From NCBI RefSeq assembly GCF_004769525.1, contig NZ_RQFT01000011.1:62001-126000 (forward strand): a stretch of DNA of 64,000 nt, given 5' to 3'. Below the pieces are notes generated by a model. It did not search any database. It worked only from the letters and a program-made list of their open reading frames with translations, and was not told the origin of the DNA. This DNA comes from Leptospira bouyouniensis. GTDB lineage: Bacteria > Spirochaetota > Leptospiria > Leptospirales > Leptospiraceae. Shown here piece by piece: positions 48,311 through 57,831 of the stretch. Numbering within the stretch: the stretch's first letter is position 1; each line of letters starts with the position of its first letter. The position numbers and the translations under genes were made by a program.

Positions 48311-48681
48311 TAGGATACTTTCCTTGTGCCATAACGGAACTCAACTTCGTTCGCATGTTCTTTTTTTACTTTGATGCGATCTCCAAAAAAAGATACTAAA
48401 CCAAGTAAATCCAATACCTTTAACACTGCTAAAGAATGATTGGTTAACTCCAAAACTTGATGGTTTGAATTTGTTGTTTTTTTTAAATAAATTAAAAACT
48501 GGATCCCTGCAGAATCAATTCTTTCAATTTCCGATAAATCGATTCTGATTTTTTTACCTTTGGGAATTTCCCATTGGTTGCTCAATTCATACCAATCTTT
48601 GATAAAAGGTACAGTCAGGTATCCTTTCCAAAAGATACCAAACCCTTCTTGTGATGATTGAATTGTTTGTTTTGGTTCCAT
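48310..48681 (-). CDS. STAS-domain protein in the chemotaxis operon
   Basis: A 123-residue single STAS domain. IRIDLSEIERIDSAGIQFLIYLKK is the core, with Ser57 in the DSAG motif as the likely phosphorylation site. It overlaps cheA by one base and lies 2 bases downstream of the cheY-like gene. STAS proteins are normally switched by an RsbW-type kinase and a phosphatase; here the candidate kinase is the receiver-ATPase two genes upstream. Its place inside a che operon suggests it modulates CheA or the array. Confidence 0.85.
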   Translation of the reverse strand: MEPKQTIQSSQEGFGIFWKGYLTVPFIKDWYELSNQWEIPKGKKIRIDLSEIERIDSAGIQFLIYLKKTTNSNHQVLELTNHSLAVLKVLDLLGLVSFFGDRIKVKKEHANEVEFRYGTRKVS

Positions 48682-48683
48682 CG

Positions 48684-49049
48684 TTACGGTATTAATTTAG
48701 TAATCGTATCCAATAATTCTTCAGGTGAGAAAGGTTTTGTGAGCCAAGCCTTAGCCCCTGCATCCATCCCTTGTTGTTTTTTCTCTGGTTGGGATTCGGT
48801 TGTGAGCATAATGATTGGTGTAAATTTAAACTTTGTGTTCTCCTTTACTTTTTTAATAAAACTGATCCCATCCATATTGGGCATATTCATATCAGAAACA
48901 ATGAGATCAACGGTATTGGTTTCGAGTTGTTTTAGACCTTCTAACCCATCACCCGCTTCAATGAGATCAAAATTTGCATTTTTTAAGTGGACAGAGATGA
49001 TCTTTCGAAAGACTGCAGAATCATCAATGATTAAGATTTTTCTATTCAT
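48684..49049 (-). CDS. CheY-like single-domain response regulator
   Basis: About 121 residues, receiver domain only. The acidic pair is in LIIDDSAVFRK, phospho-Asp53 in IVSDMNMPNMDG, the Thr in MLTTES, and the Lys in WLTKPFSP. ATG 49049 follows AGGAAAACCA; the longer frame to 49094 is not needed. It may be the CheY that binds the motor or a phosphate sink for CheA. Its place upstream of STAS and cheA is consistent with both. Confidence 0.92.
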   Translation of the reverse strand: MNRKILIIDDSAVFRKIISVHLKNANFDLIEAGDGLEGLKQLETNTVDLIVSDMNMPNMDGISFIKKVKENTKFKFTPIIMLTTESQPEKKQQGMDAGAKAWLTKPFSPEELLDTITKLIP

Positions 49050-49062
49050 TTGGTTTTCCTTT

Positions 49063-50343
49063 TTATGTTTGGATTGGGAGAAATACTTCTGCAATCACAC
49101 AGGATGCTTTGATTTCAGTTGTATGGTCAATAGCGTTTCTAATGAAAAACATACCATTGTGTTTGTGTAATAGAAAATCCACCATCGTTAATCCAAGTCC
49201 AAGACTGAACTTTTCTTTCTGATAAAAACTTTCGACTGGCGGATGGATTCTATAAAAGGGTTCTACTAGTTTTTTTTCAGAGTGTAGTAGGTGTTTCGCA
49301 TAATCATCATCGATTATATTGTTCTTTGCTGATAAACAAAAATATCCATCGACAAAGGTGACAAAGATATCAAAATTTGATTTTGTTTTTGAATACTTTA
49401 TTCCGTTAGTAAAAATTTCATGTAAAATAATTTTGAAATAATTTAAGTCAACTTCTAACGTGACCGTTTGTTTGACAACGGGGAGATTAACTTTAATTTC
49501 TTTCTCTTCTAATTCATTTTCGAAATCTTTTACAATATCAGGCAATATCGCAAGTAAAGTTTCACTTGAGACTTTTTGTAATTTTAAATGAGACTGAATC
49601 GTTTCAACTGCCAAATCCAATCCTTTTAACATTGATTTGTTGTGATCTTGGTTTTCTGAGATTATGTCCCAATATTCTTTGGGGATGAGATAGTTCCCAT
49701 TTTCTTCTTTTTTAATTTTTTCAATCGAGTCAATAATTGAAGTCAAAACACCAAGTCCTGAACCTTGCATTAAAGTTGTTTTCAGATTTAAAATTGAATT
49801 TAATTCAGCATTAACTTCATTGGTTTTGCGGTGTGACTCTTTGTAATTGAGCCACTCCAATTGACTTTTTAATTCTTTTGATTCTTCATCAATGAGTAGA
49901 GCTTCCATGCGTTTTAAGTAGACGTATTCTAATGTTTTTTCCAAACGATCTGCAACAATTTCTACGTGAAGGGGCTTAATTAAATAATCATAAACGCCCA
50001 TTTTCATGATTTCTATGATTTCTTCTGTCTGGTCGATTGCAGTTTGTACGATAAAAACGGCCCTTGGTTCGATTTTTCGTTGTTCTGCGATGAATGTTTT
50101 GCCATCCACCACAGGCATCATCAGGTCCACCAAATAGAGGCTATACTGCTTTTTTTTGGCCATTTCCAGGGCTAGTTCGCCGTTCTCAGCAACCTCATAT
50201 GCTGCGCCTATTTTTTTACAAATTCCTTCTAAAAGTACCTGATTTTCTTTTTTGTCTTCGATGATTAAAATCGGTTCTTTGGGTCTTCGGAGGTGTTCTG
50301 GTTTCAAAACACTATTTTTTGTTGGCTCGATCGGTTGCACCAT
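49063..50343 (-). CDS. Receiver-HATPase hybrid without a visible H-box
   Basis: A 426-residue protein: an N-terminal receiver (about 23-145, phospho-Asp73 in LVDLMMPVVDG), a helical linker (about 150-240), and a C-terminal GHKL ATPase (about 300-420; HEIFTNGIKYS, SLGLGLTMVDFLL). I see no HxxRTP-type H-box in the linker. It therefore either phosphorylates another protein on Ser/Thr like RsbW, possibly the STAS protein two genes downstream, or uses an unusual His. A receiver on a kinase of this type would let the upstream histidine kinase gate it. It lies 48 bases after that kinase. Confidence 0.82.
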   Translation of the reverse strand: MVQPIEPTKNSVLKPEHLRRPKEPILIIEDKKENQVLLEGICKKIGAAYEVAENGELALEMAKKKQYSLYLVDLMMPVVDGKTFIAEQRKIEPRAVFIVQTAIDQTEEIIEIMKMGVYDYLIKPLHVEIVADRLEKTLEYVYLKRMEALLIDEESKELKSQLEWLNYKESHRKTNEVNAELNSILNLKTTLMQGSGLGVLTSIIDSIEKIKKEENGNYLIPKEYWDIISENQDHNKSMLKGLDLAVETIQSHLKLQKVSSETLLAILPDIVKDFENELEEKEIKVNLPVVKQTVTLEVDLNYFKIILHEIFTNGIKYSKTKSNFDIFVTFVDGYFCLSAKNNIIDDDYAKHLLHSEKKLVEPFYRIHPPVESFYQKEKFSLGLGLTMVDFLLHKHNGMFFIRNAIDHTTEIKASCVIAEVFLPIQT

Positions 50344-50391
50344 ATAGAATATCGGAGATTGTATTCCAGATTTCTAATTGGTTCAATACCT

Positions 50392-52014
50392 TTATTTAAT
50401 ATTTTTAGGTATCTTGAGCGTAAAAGTGGAACCTTCGCCGAGATGGGAGCTGAGTTCGATGTTTCCTCCCAATTTTTCAGCCAATCCTTGGGAAATAGAA
50501 AGACCAAGACCTGTTCCTTCTATTTTTCCATCCTCGTTTAACCGAGTGAAACTGTGAAAAATTCGGCTTTGGTCTTCTTCCGAAATGCCGGGACCAAAAT
50601 CTCTGACAGTATAATGCACGTCAGATTCTGACCATTCACAATGTAATTCGACATAAGAGTGATCGCCATATTTAATAGCATTGGAAAGTAAGTTAAGGAG
50701 AATTTGTTGGATTTTTCCGCTATCTGACCGTATGTTTTCGGATTGGATTGGTGGAAAAAATCGAATTTCCATGCCTTTCGCTCGGGCTTGAGGTTGGATA
50801 AGTTCTAGAGATTGCTTTGCGATTTCTTCTGGTTTGAATTCTGAAATTTGTAGTTTTAATTGTCCCGATTCAATTTTCATTAAATTTAAAATTTCATTGA
50901 TCATCTTTAAAAGACGAGTTCCACCTGAATAAATGTAATGTAAGTATTCTTTTCCCGTTAAATCATCTTCAGGTAGTTGGATGAGCTTAGAAAATCCAAT
51001 GATCGAATTGAGTGGTGTACGGAGCTCATGGCTAACATGTGTTAAAAAATCGGTTTTTGCTTTGTAGGCTCGTTCTAATTCTTCTTTAGTCCGACTAAGA
51101 GCTAACGTACGTTCGAGGATTAGTGATTCTAAAGTAGATTTGTATCGATTGAGTTCTGTTAAATCCAAATCTCTTTGCACAAACAAACCCAACCAACGAC
51201 TGACTGTTTGGTAGATAAGTAAATTCTCATGATGGATCACAAAATTGGGTTTGTATTTTTGGAAACCCATGATTCCTAAGAATTGTTTTTCAAATTTCAC
51301 AGGAATGAGTAAAATCGTTTCAGCCTTTGATTCATCGAAATACCATTTTTCTTTTGTTAACGCATTGTCTTTCTTTAGATAAATGATTTTTCCTTTTTTT
51401 AACTTGTGAATCCATCGGTTTAATCCAACTTCTTTCCAATCAAGTGATTTGAATTTTTCTGGTAATAAAGGATATTCTGTCGATTTCCTTTCATTCACCC
51501 AAATTTCAAATTTTTGGCTCTCATCTGTTGATATATTTTTTAAGAAAAATAACGAATCCATTTCTGTGAAATACAAAAGTTGGTAAAGAGCTTGAGGTAA
51601 ACTTTCGCGTATGGATGATTTTTGGATGAGGATTTGGATGGAAGAGGCGACACCTAATTCAAATCGAAGCCTCCAAGCAATTTCTTCTTCTTGTTTTTGT
51701 TTGATTGTAATATCACGGATAAAAAATTTTGAATATTGTTTGTTTTCAGAACCGTCATTAAATTCAAAATTTCCAAATGAAGTTTCTAAGATTTTCCCAT
51801 CTATTTTATAAATAATTTCTGTATTAAAATCATTTTGTTTGATTTTATTTTTTAGAAAACAAGGTAAATCGAATTCGGTTTCTAGTTTTCTAAAGATTGA
51901 GTTTTTTAATAGAATTTCGTATGTTTTTTCAATGCAATTGATAACTAAAATGGCCGTACCCGAGTCATTACCCTCAAGCGAAGCCTGAAACAATGACAAA
52001 GGGTCTTCGATCAT
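50392..52014 (-). CDS. PAS/GAF sensor histidine kinase
   Basis: A 540-residue soluble histidine kinase. There is a divergent PAS region (about 10-105, ending FFIRDITIKQKQEEE), a GAF-like region (about 115-285) and a coiled coil (285-320). The dimerisation domain has His329 in HVSHELRTPLNSIIGF, followed by the ATPase (LLNLLSNAIKYG, DFGPGIS, GTGLGLSI). With no receiver of its own, it probably phosphorylates the receiver-ATPase and/or CheY-like protein encoded next. Its start is one base after the ispH stop. Confidence 0.92.
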   Translation of the reverse strand: MIEDPLSLFQASLEGNDSGTAILVINCIEKTYEILLKNSIFRKLETEFDLPCFLKNKIKQNDFNTEIIYKIDGKILETSFGNFEFNDGSENKQYSKFFIRDITIKQKQEEEIAWRLRFELGVASSIQILIQKSSIRESLPQALYQLLYFTEMDSLFFLKNISTDESQKFEIWVNERKSTEYPLLPEKFKSLDWKEVGLNRWIHKLKKGKIIYLKKDNALTKEKWYFDESKAETILLIPVKFEKQFLGIMGFQKYKPNFVIHHENLLIYQTVSRWLGLFVQRDLDLTELNRYKSTLESLILERTLALSRTKEELERAYKAKTDFLTHVSHELRTPLNSIIGFSKLIQLPEDDLTGKEYLHYIYSGGTRLLKMINEILNLMKIESGQLKLQISEFKPEEIAKQSLELIQPQARAKGMEIRFFPPIQSENIRSDSGKIQQILLNLLSNAIKYGDHSYVELHCEWSESDVHYTVRDFGPGISEEDQSRIFHSFTRLNEDGKIEGTGLGLSISQGLAEKLGGNIELSSHLGEGSTFTLKIPKNIK

Positions 52015-52015
52015 T

Positions 52016-52963
52016 TTAATATTGTTTTAAAAGTTCTTTCGGAAGTTTGAAGCTCATTGTATCTTCCCGGCTTTCAGGAAATAAAGATACATTTGCTTTT
52101 GGAAAATGTTTTAAGATTTCTTCAACAATTTCATCCACTAAAACTTGCGGACTGGATGCACCAGCAGTAATGCCTAAAATTTTAATTCCTGAATCAATGA
52201 TATGTTTAGGATTTACATCTTCCCTTTTGGAAATTTGAAAGCTCGCCGGTCTCGTTTTTTTTGCCAATTGACAGAGTCGAACGGAATTAGATGAGTTTTC
52301 AGCACCGATCACAAGCATCGCATCAACGGACTCTAACATTTTTTGTACAGCATCTTGTCTTTCAGTGGTCGCGTAACAAATGTCATCTTTTTGCGGATGT
52401 TCTACAAAAGGAAAAATTTCTTCAATTTTTTTAACAATATTTTTTGTGTCTTCTACCGAGAGAGTGGTTTGCATTAAGTATGTAAGAGCTTTTTCCTTTG
52501 AGATTTTATCTTTCAGATTCTCTACATCTTCTGTTGACTCTACGAGAAACATTTGTGCCTCTCCCATGGTACCGATGGCTTCATCATGGCCTCTATGACC
52601 AATGTAGATGATTTGGTGTGTATCTTTGATATTTCGTGCTTTTTTGTGGACCCGGGTGACTAGGGGACAGGTAGCATCTCCAATCTTCATTTTTCGATCA
52701 CTCGCTTCTTTCACGACTTCTGGAGAAACTCCATGTGCAGAGAATACGACTGTGGCACCATCAGGTACCTCACTCAGTTCACTAATGAACTGGATTCCTT
52801 TTTTTTTCATTTCTTCCACAACCCTTTGGTTATGGACGATTTCTTTTCGAACATACAGTGGGGTTTCTGGATTTTCTTGAAAAGCCTGTTCTACATAAGA
52901 AATTGCATATTTGACACCTGCACAAAAACCTCGTGGGTTAGCTAAATAAACCGTTTCTAACAC
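52016..52963 (-). CDS. ispH: 4-hydroxy-3-methylbut-2-enyl diphosphate reductase
   Basis: A 315-residue iron-sulfur enzyme, last step of the methylerythritol phosphate isoprenoid pathway. The three cluster cysteines are in NPRGFCAGV (Cys14), GDATCPLVTRVHKKA and DDICYATTERQ, and the substrate-binding Thr/Ser/His residues around them are present. It heads the minus-strand run that continues into signalling and chemotaxis genes, with one base to the next start. The metabolic role of a member with all ligands is firm; why it leads this operon is not evident. Confidence 0.96.
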   Translation of the reverse strand: MLETVYLANPRGFCAGVKYAISYVEQAFQENPETPLYVRKEIVHNQRVVEEMKKKGIQFISELSEVPDGATVVFSAHGVSPEVVKEASDRKMKIGDATCPLVTRVHKKARNIKDTHQIIYIGHRGHDEAIGTMGEAQMFLVESTEDVENLKDKISKEKALTYLMQTTLSVEDTKNIVKKIEEIFPFVEHPQKDDICYATTERQDAVQKMLESVDAMLVIGAENSSNSVRLCQLAKKTRPASFQISKREDVNPKHIIDSGIKILGITAGASSPQVLVDEIVEEILKHFPKANVSLFPESREDTMSFKLPKELLKQY

Positions 52964-53168
52964 GAAAAACCTACCTTTTCACTCAAGTTCATTTCCATAG
53001 AATTCTTAGGACATATTTTAGAAAAGGGGAAGTTCTATTTTTATTCAAATTTTATTTCATTTTCCCTATTATCCTCCCTACCAGAATGACCGATCCTTAT
53101 CTTGAAAGGGCCAAGGATGGCCTCTTCGAAAATTCATCAATTTCTTGGGTTCAAGGTGAAAGTCTTGA

Positions 53169-54050
<882 letters not shown>

Positions 54051-54058
54051 TAGGATAA

Positions 54059-54122
54059 GAGAAACCAAAGTTCCGGGCAGGGTGGTTGGGGCCTGGTCTT
54101 TGGTTTCTCGATTTTCTTTTTT
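54059..54122 (+). terminator. Intrinsic terminator of flaB
   Basis: GAGAAACCAAAG (54059-54070) pairs perfectly with CTTTGGTTTCTC (54098-54109) around a GC-rich loop that has a further short stem, and a T-rich run follows. It starts 9 bases after the flaB stop. Confidence 0.9.
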
Positions 54123-54299
54123 TGATTTCCTTTTCCCCATTCCGATTTAATACTTTCACCTCTGCAAATCTCCTCTTCGTTTTTTTACTTCCCACATTCC
54201 AGTTTCATTCAATTTGTTTATTTGAATCTAAAATGAATCCAAGATAAATGTTTTGAAGGATTTCCTATCTGAGTAAAATATTGGTTATTCGATTCCCTT

Positions 54300-55532
54300 A
54301 TGAAATTAGAGATTGATTCCGCTTACGAAATTTTAAAACCCATCATCAATCATACTCCCTTACAATTCCATTCCCGATTATCTGAATTGTATCAGGCAAA
54401 AATTTACCTCAAAAGGGAAGATTTACAAGTAGTTCGCTCCTATAAAATTAGAGGAGCTTATTTTATGATCCAAAGTTTATCATTGGAAGAACGAAAGAAT
54501 GGAATTGTATGTGCAAGTGCTGGGAATCATGCCCAAGGTGTTGCGTATTCTTGTCGATTACTCCAAATACAAGGAGTGATTTATATGCCAGAAGTCACTC
54601 CCAAACAAAAAATCAATCAGGTACGCATGTTTGGTGGTGAATATATCGAAATCAAATTGGTTGGTGATACGTTTGATGAATGCCAAAGGGAAGCTGTTGA
54701 CTTTGCCAATGGAAAGAAGATGCCTTTCATTCCTCCATTTGACCATCCTAAGATTATGGAAGGCCAGGGAACAGTTGGAAAGGAAATTGTATCTGAGCTT
54801 ACAAATATTGATTATTTGTTTTTACCAATTGGTGGTGGAGGATTATGTGCAGGAGTAGGTTCTTATTTTCAAATTCATTCTCCACTGACAAAAATAATTG
54901 GTGCAGAACCAATGGGTGCACCTTCTCTGAAAGAAGCTTTGAAATATGGGAAACCAATCTCATTAGAAAAAATTGATAAATTTATCGATGGAGCTGCAGT
55001 TAAAAAAGTAGGGGACCTTACATTTCCTATCTGCCAATCTACCTTAAGTGACTTAGTGTTAGTCCCTGAGGGAAAAGTATGTACTACAATTTTAAATTTA
55101 TATAATTTAGATGCTATTGTGAGTGAACCTGCTGGAGCATTGAGTATTTCCGCCTTGGATGATTATAAAGATGTCATTCGTGGGAAAACTGTCGTTTGTA
55201 TCCTGAGTGGTGGAAACAATGATATAGACCGAATGCAAGAAATTAAAGAGAGATCCTTACTTTTTGAAGGTTTGAAACAATATTTTATTGTTCGATTTGC
55301 CCAAAAACCTGGTGCACTCAAACAATATGTAAATGATATCTTGGGTCCAAATGATGATATTGTACGATTTGAGTTCATCCAAAAACATAATAAAGAATCT
55401 GGGCCAGCTCTCATAGGAATTGAATTAAAGTCTAAAGATGATTTTCAAACATTGCTCAATCGAATGAAAAGTTTTAATTTGAATTTTACTTTAATAAACC
55501 AGGATGAAAATTTATTTGAATACCTCATTTAG
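54300..55532 (+). CDS. ilvA: Threonine dehydratase (ammonia-lyase)
   Basis: A 410-residue PLP enzyme that converts threonine to 2-oxobutyrate for isoleucine synthesis. The PLP Lys lies in RSYKIRGAY, the Asn loop is SAGNHAQGVAYS, the Gly-rich phosphate loop is IGGGGLCAG, and the C-terminal part (about 325-410) is a single ACT-like regulatory domain, as in short IlvA forms. The regulatory domain favours the biosynthetic over the catabolic enzyme. Leptospira species are known to differ in using the threonine or the pyruvate (citramalate) route to isoleucine; this gene argues for the threonine route here. Confidence 0.92.
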   Translation: MKLEIDSAYEILKPIINHTPLQFHSRLSELYQAKIYLKREDLQVVRSYKIRGAYFMIQSLSLEERKNGIVCASAGNHAQGVAYSCRLLQIQGVIYMPEVTPKQKINQVRMFGGEYIEIKLVGDTFDECQREAVDFANGKKMPFIPPFDHPKIMEGQGTVGKEIVSELTNIDYLFLPIGGGGLCAGVGSYFQIHSPLTKIIGAEPMGAPSLKEALKYGKPISLEKIDKFIDGAAVKKVGDLTFPICQSTLSDLVLVPEGKVCTTILNLYNLDAIVSEPAGALSISALDDYKDVIRGKTVVCILSGGNNDIDRMQEIKERSLLFEGLKQYFIVRFAQKPGALKQYVNDILGPNDDIVRFEFIQKHNKESGPALIGIELKSKDDFQTLLNRMKSFNLNFTLINQDENLFEYLI

Positions 55533-55668
55533 TATCAAATACTATGTTCTGTTTCTATTTTCTAAGGTAAATTTTAGAGGACTATTCTTCCAAATTTATT
55601 GATTTTCCTAAAGGAAATTGAAATTAAATCGATACTTTAAATGATCAAACGATCGTCGTACAGCTGAG

Positions 55669-55695
55669 AAACCCGGAGTGATTGCCGGGTTTTTT
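55669..55695 (+). terminator. Intrinsic terminator downstream of ilvA
   Basis: AAACCCGG (55669-55676) pairs with CCGGGTTT (55685-55692) around an 8-base loop and runs into T residues. It lies 136 bases past the ilvA stop, so it either ends a long 3' UTR or belongs to a separate short transcript. Confidence 0.75.
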
Positions 55696-55760
55696 GCTAA
55701 AACATGAACTTATCTAATTTAAAAATTTTCAAAAACCAGACTCTGATTTATTTTTTTTGC

Positions 55761-55860
55761 AAAGCATGGTAGATAGGTCGTATTGGGTGGCGGGTGGATA
55801 ACCCCACCCAGTTCGATTAGGGCGGGGATAGTTTACCTACCGAGTCCGTCTCTTTCACCC
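55761..55860. ncRNA. GC-rich structured element of unknown type (possible non-coding RNA or recombination site)
   Basis: A block of about 55% G+C in its centre within AT-rich surroundings. It contains the direct repeat GGGTGG (55785-55790, 55792-55797). Either copy can pair with CCACCC at 55804-55809: TGGGTGG/CCACCCA gives a 7-base stem, while the inner copy gives a tight 6-base hairpin, so the two are mutually exclusive. An outer GGTAG (55768-55772) can pair with CTACC (55837-55841) to close the whole. It matches no RNA family that I recognise. Strand is not determined. Confidence 0.4.
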
Positions 55861-56072
55861 TAATATTCAATTTTATGAATATTGAAGATCACTATAATTC
55901 CATCGCCAATCCAACTCTTGAAATACATTGTATTCCCTCCTTAATTTTGGTAATCGATGACGGAAGTTGATGGTTTCCAGTTTTAATAAGTTTTAATAGT
56001 AGTTTGTGATTTGTGATAATCCAAATACATTTGAATGATACAAAACCACGGTTCCAGGATGGACGTTTTCGA

Positions 56073-56690
56073 TTAGGCTCGTATGACAAACAACGCGAGA
56101 GTCGCAAAAAGGTTTGGAAACAACTTAATTTGTCTTGTACGATTAAAAAATGCTCTATGTAAAACTTTGATTCGCTCAAATTCACAAAAATCTTCAAAAT
56201 CTTTGCCTGACAAATAATGTAGGTTTGGTGTGTCATACCAATGGAAAGGCATTAAATCTGTAACTGGAGTTTTACCGCTAAGAAGGATCGATGTGCGAAT
56301 TTGCCAATGTGAAAAATTGGGAAACACGATGATTACTTGTTTCCCAATTCTTAAACACTCTTTGATGATATCACCAGGATTTAAAGTTTGTTGGATTGTT
56401 TGGTTTAAGATGACAAAATCAAAACTGTGATCTAAATGATGTTTTAGACCGTCGTCAATATCGCCATGATGCACATATAAACTTTTTTTAACACATTGAA
56501 TGATACACTTATCGTCTTTTTCGATTCCTTGTACACGAACACCTTTGTTTTTTAAAATTAACATCAGCTCGCCGTAACCACATCCTAAATCTAAAACTCT
56601 TTCACCTGGTTTGATTAAGTTGGCTATATAGGAAATATCTGGTCTGTTTTTTAAGTCCATTCCAAGTGCTTCATTTGTGTGGATGTTCAA
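56073..56690 (-). CDS. metW: MetW methyltransferase-like protein
   Basis: A 205-residue class I SAM-binding protein. The SAM motif is [13 protein letters not shown], followed by IEKDDKCI and [12 protein letters not shown], then the MetW-specific [10 protein letters not shown] and [11 protein letters not shown]. MetW is found next to MetX and is thought to assist homoserine acylation, but its reaction is not settled. It overlaps metX by 4 bases. An alternative reading as a general methyltransferase is unlikely given the context. Confidence 0.92.
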   Translation of the reverse strand: MNIHTNEALGMDLKNRPDISYIANLIKPGERVLDLGCGYGELMLILKNKGVRVQGIEKDDKCIIQCVKKSLYVHHGDIDDGLKHHLDHSFDFVILNQTIQQTLNPGDIIKECLRIGKQVIIVFPNFSHWQIRTSILLSGKTPVTDLMPFHWYDTPNLHYLSGKDFEDFCEFERIKVLHRAFFNRTRQIKLFPNLFATLALFVIRA

Positions 56691-57823
56691 AAGAAAGCTC
56701 CTTCATCTGTCGCACTTAAAAAGTCTCTAAGGATTGAGTCTTGTTCTTCGCTGGGAAGAAGAAAACTATCGTGACCAGCAGGATTATTTAATTCGATGAA
56801 ACTTACAGGTACTGCATTCACTTCCAAAGATTTGACAATTTCTTCAGATTGGTATGGAGGGTATAACCAATCAGATGTATAAGCAATGACTAAAAAACGA
56901 CACCTAACTTTAGCGAGTATTTTTGTAAGTTCCTTTCCAGTTCCTAAACTAAAATGATCCAATGCTTTTGTGACGTAAATATAAGAATTGGCATCGAAAC
57001 GATCGACAAAGGATTCTCCTTGGTAAATGAGGTAACTTCCCACAGCAAAGTCAGTTGATTGGATATTCCCTTTTGGCGGTTTACGTCCAAATTTTTCTCT
57101 CATCATCTCGTCACTTAAATATGTGATGTGTCCCATCATTCGGGCGAGTGCCAATCCCTTCGATGGTCGATTTTCTTGGTTATATAAACCTTGGTTCCAA
57201 TTCGGATCTGAGAGGATTGCTTGTCTTCCAACTTCATTGAATGCGATTTGTTGAGCCGAGTGTTCGGAAGAAGATGCCATGATAATACAATTTTTCAATC
57301 GATCAGGATATGCAACTGACCATTGTAAGGCTTGCATTCCACCCATAGAGCCGCCAGCTACAGCAAACAGTTTATGGATTCCAAAATGACGAATTAGTTT
57401 TTCTTGTGCATTGACCATATCCCCAATCGAAACAAATGGAAAAGTAGATTGGAAAGGTTTGCCTGTTTTACCATTGGTACTCAATGGTCCACTCGATCCT
57501 TTGCAACCTCCAATGACATTAGAAGATATGATAAAGTATCGATTCGTATCGAATGCTTTTCCGGGACCAATATAATAATCCCACCAACCCGGTCTTTTAT
57601 CTCCTTCATGAAAACCAGCGGCATGTGCATCCCCTGATAAGGCATGACAAACTAAGATAGCATTGTCTTTTTTTTCATTCAGGGTGCCATAGGTTTCAAA
57701 AGCAATTTCAAGAGGAGTGATTGTCTCACCCCCCTCAAGCGTAAAAGAGTCAAATGAAATGATTTGAGTATGTACAATACCTACGGATCCGTGAAAAAAC
57801 TCATTTGATTCGGAGGTAGTCAT
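56687..57823 (-). CDS. metX: Homoserine O-acetyltransferase
   Basis: A 378-residue alpha/beta-hydrolase-fold enzyme that acetylates homoserine. The nucleophile Ser lies in [15 protein letters not shown], the Asp in [12 protein letters not shown] and the His in [22 protein letters not shown] is also characteristic. It sits 8 bases after metY and overlaps metW. Together with MetY it makes homocysteine by direct sulfhydrylation, a route described for Leptospira meyeri. Confidence 0.95.
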   Translation of the reverse strand: MTTSESNEFFHGSVGIVHTQIISFDSFTLEGGETITPLEIAFETYGTLNEKKDNAILVCHALSGDAHAAGFHEGDKRPGWWDYYIGPGKAFDTNRYFIISSNVIGGCKGSSGPLSTNGKTGKPFQSTFPFVSIGDMVNAQEKLIRHFGIHKLFAVAGGSMGGMQALQWSVAYPDRLKNCIIMASSSEHSAQQIAFNEVGRQAILSDPNWNQGLYNQENRPSKGLALARMMGHITYLSDEMMREKFGRKPPKGNIQSTDFAVGSYLIYQGESFVDRFDANSYIYVTKALDHFSLGTGKELTKILAKVRCRFLVIAYTSDWLYPPYQSEEIVKSLEVNAVPVSFIELNNPAGHDSFLLPSEEQDSILRDFLSATDEGAFF

Positions 57824-57831
57824 AGTCTTAA

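Larger units (their letters stand above)
55533..56072. other. Gene-poor 540-base stretch between ilvA and metW
   Basis: No convincing coding region. It holds an intrinsic terminator (55669-55695), a GC-rich structured element (about 55761-55860) and a short AT hairpin AATATTCA/TGAATATT (55862-55883). A reading frame on the minus strand from 56236 to 55892 overlaps metW and lacks any protein-like pattern. The remainder is plain AT-rich sequence. Confidence 0.6.

Noticed and set aside
55661..55860. tmRNA, SRP RNA or RNase P RNA in the ilvA-metW gap
   Set aside because: None of the conserved cores of these RNAs can be found there; only an anonymous GC-rich fold is present.
55892..56236. 114-residue minus-strand frame overlapping the 3' end of metW
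   Set aside because: It shares 164 bases with a well-supported metW, has no ribosome site and no recognisable pattern.
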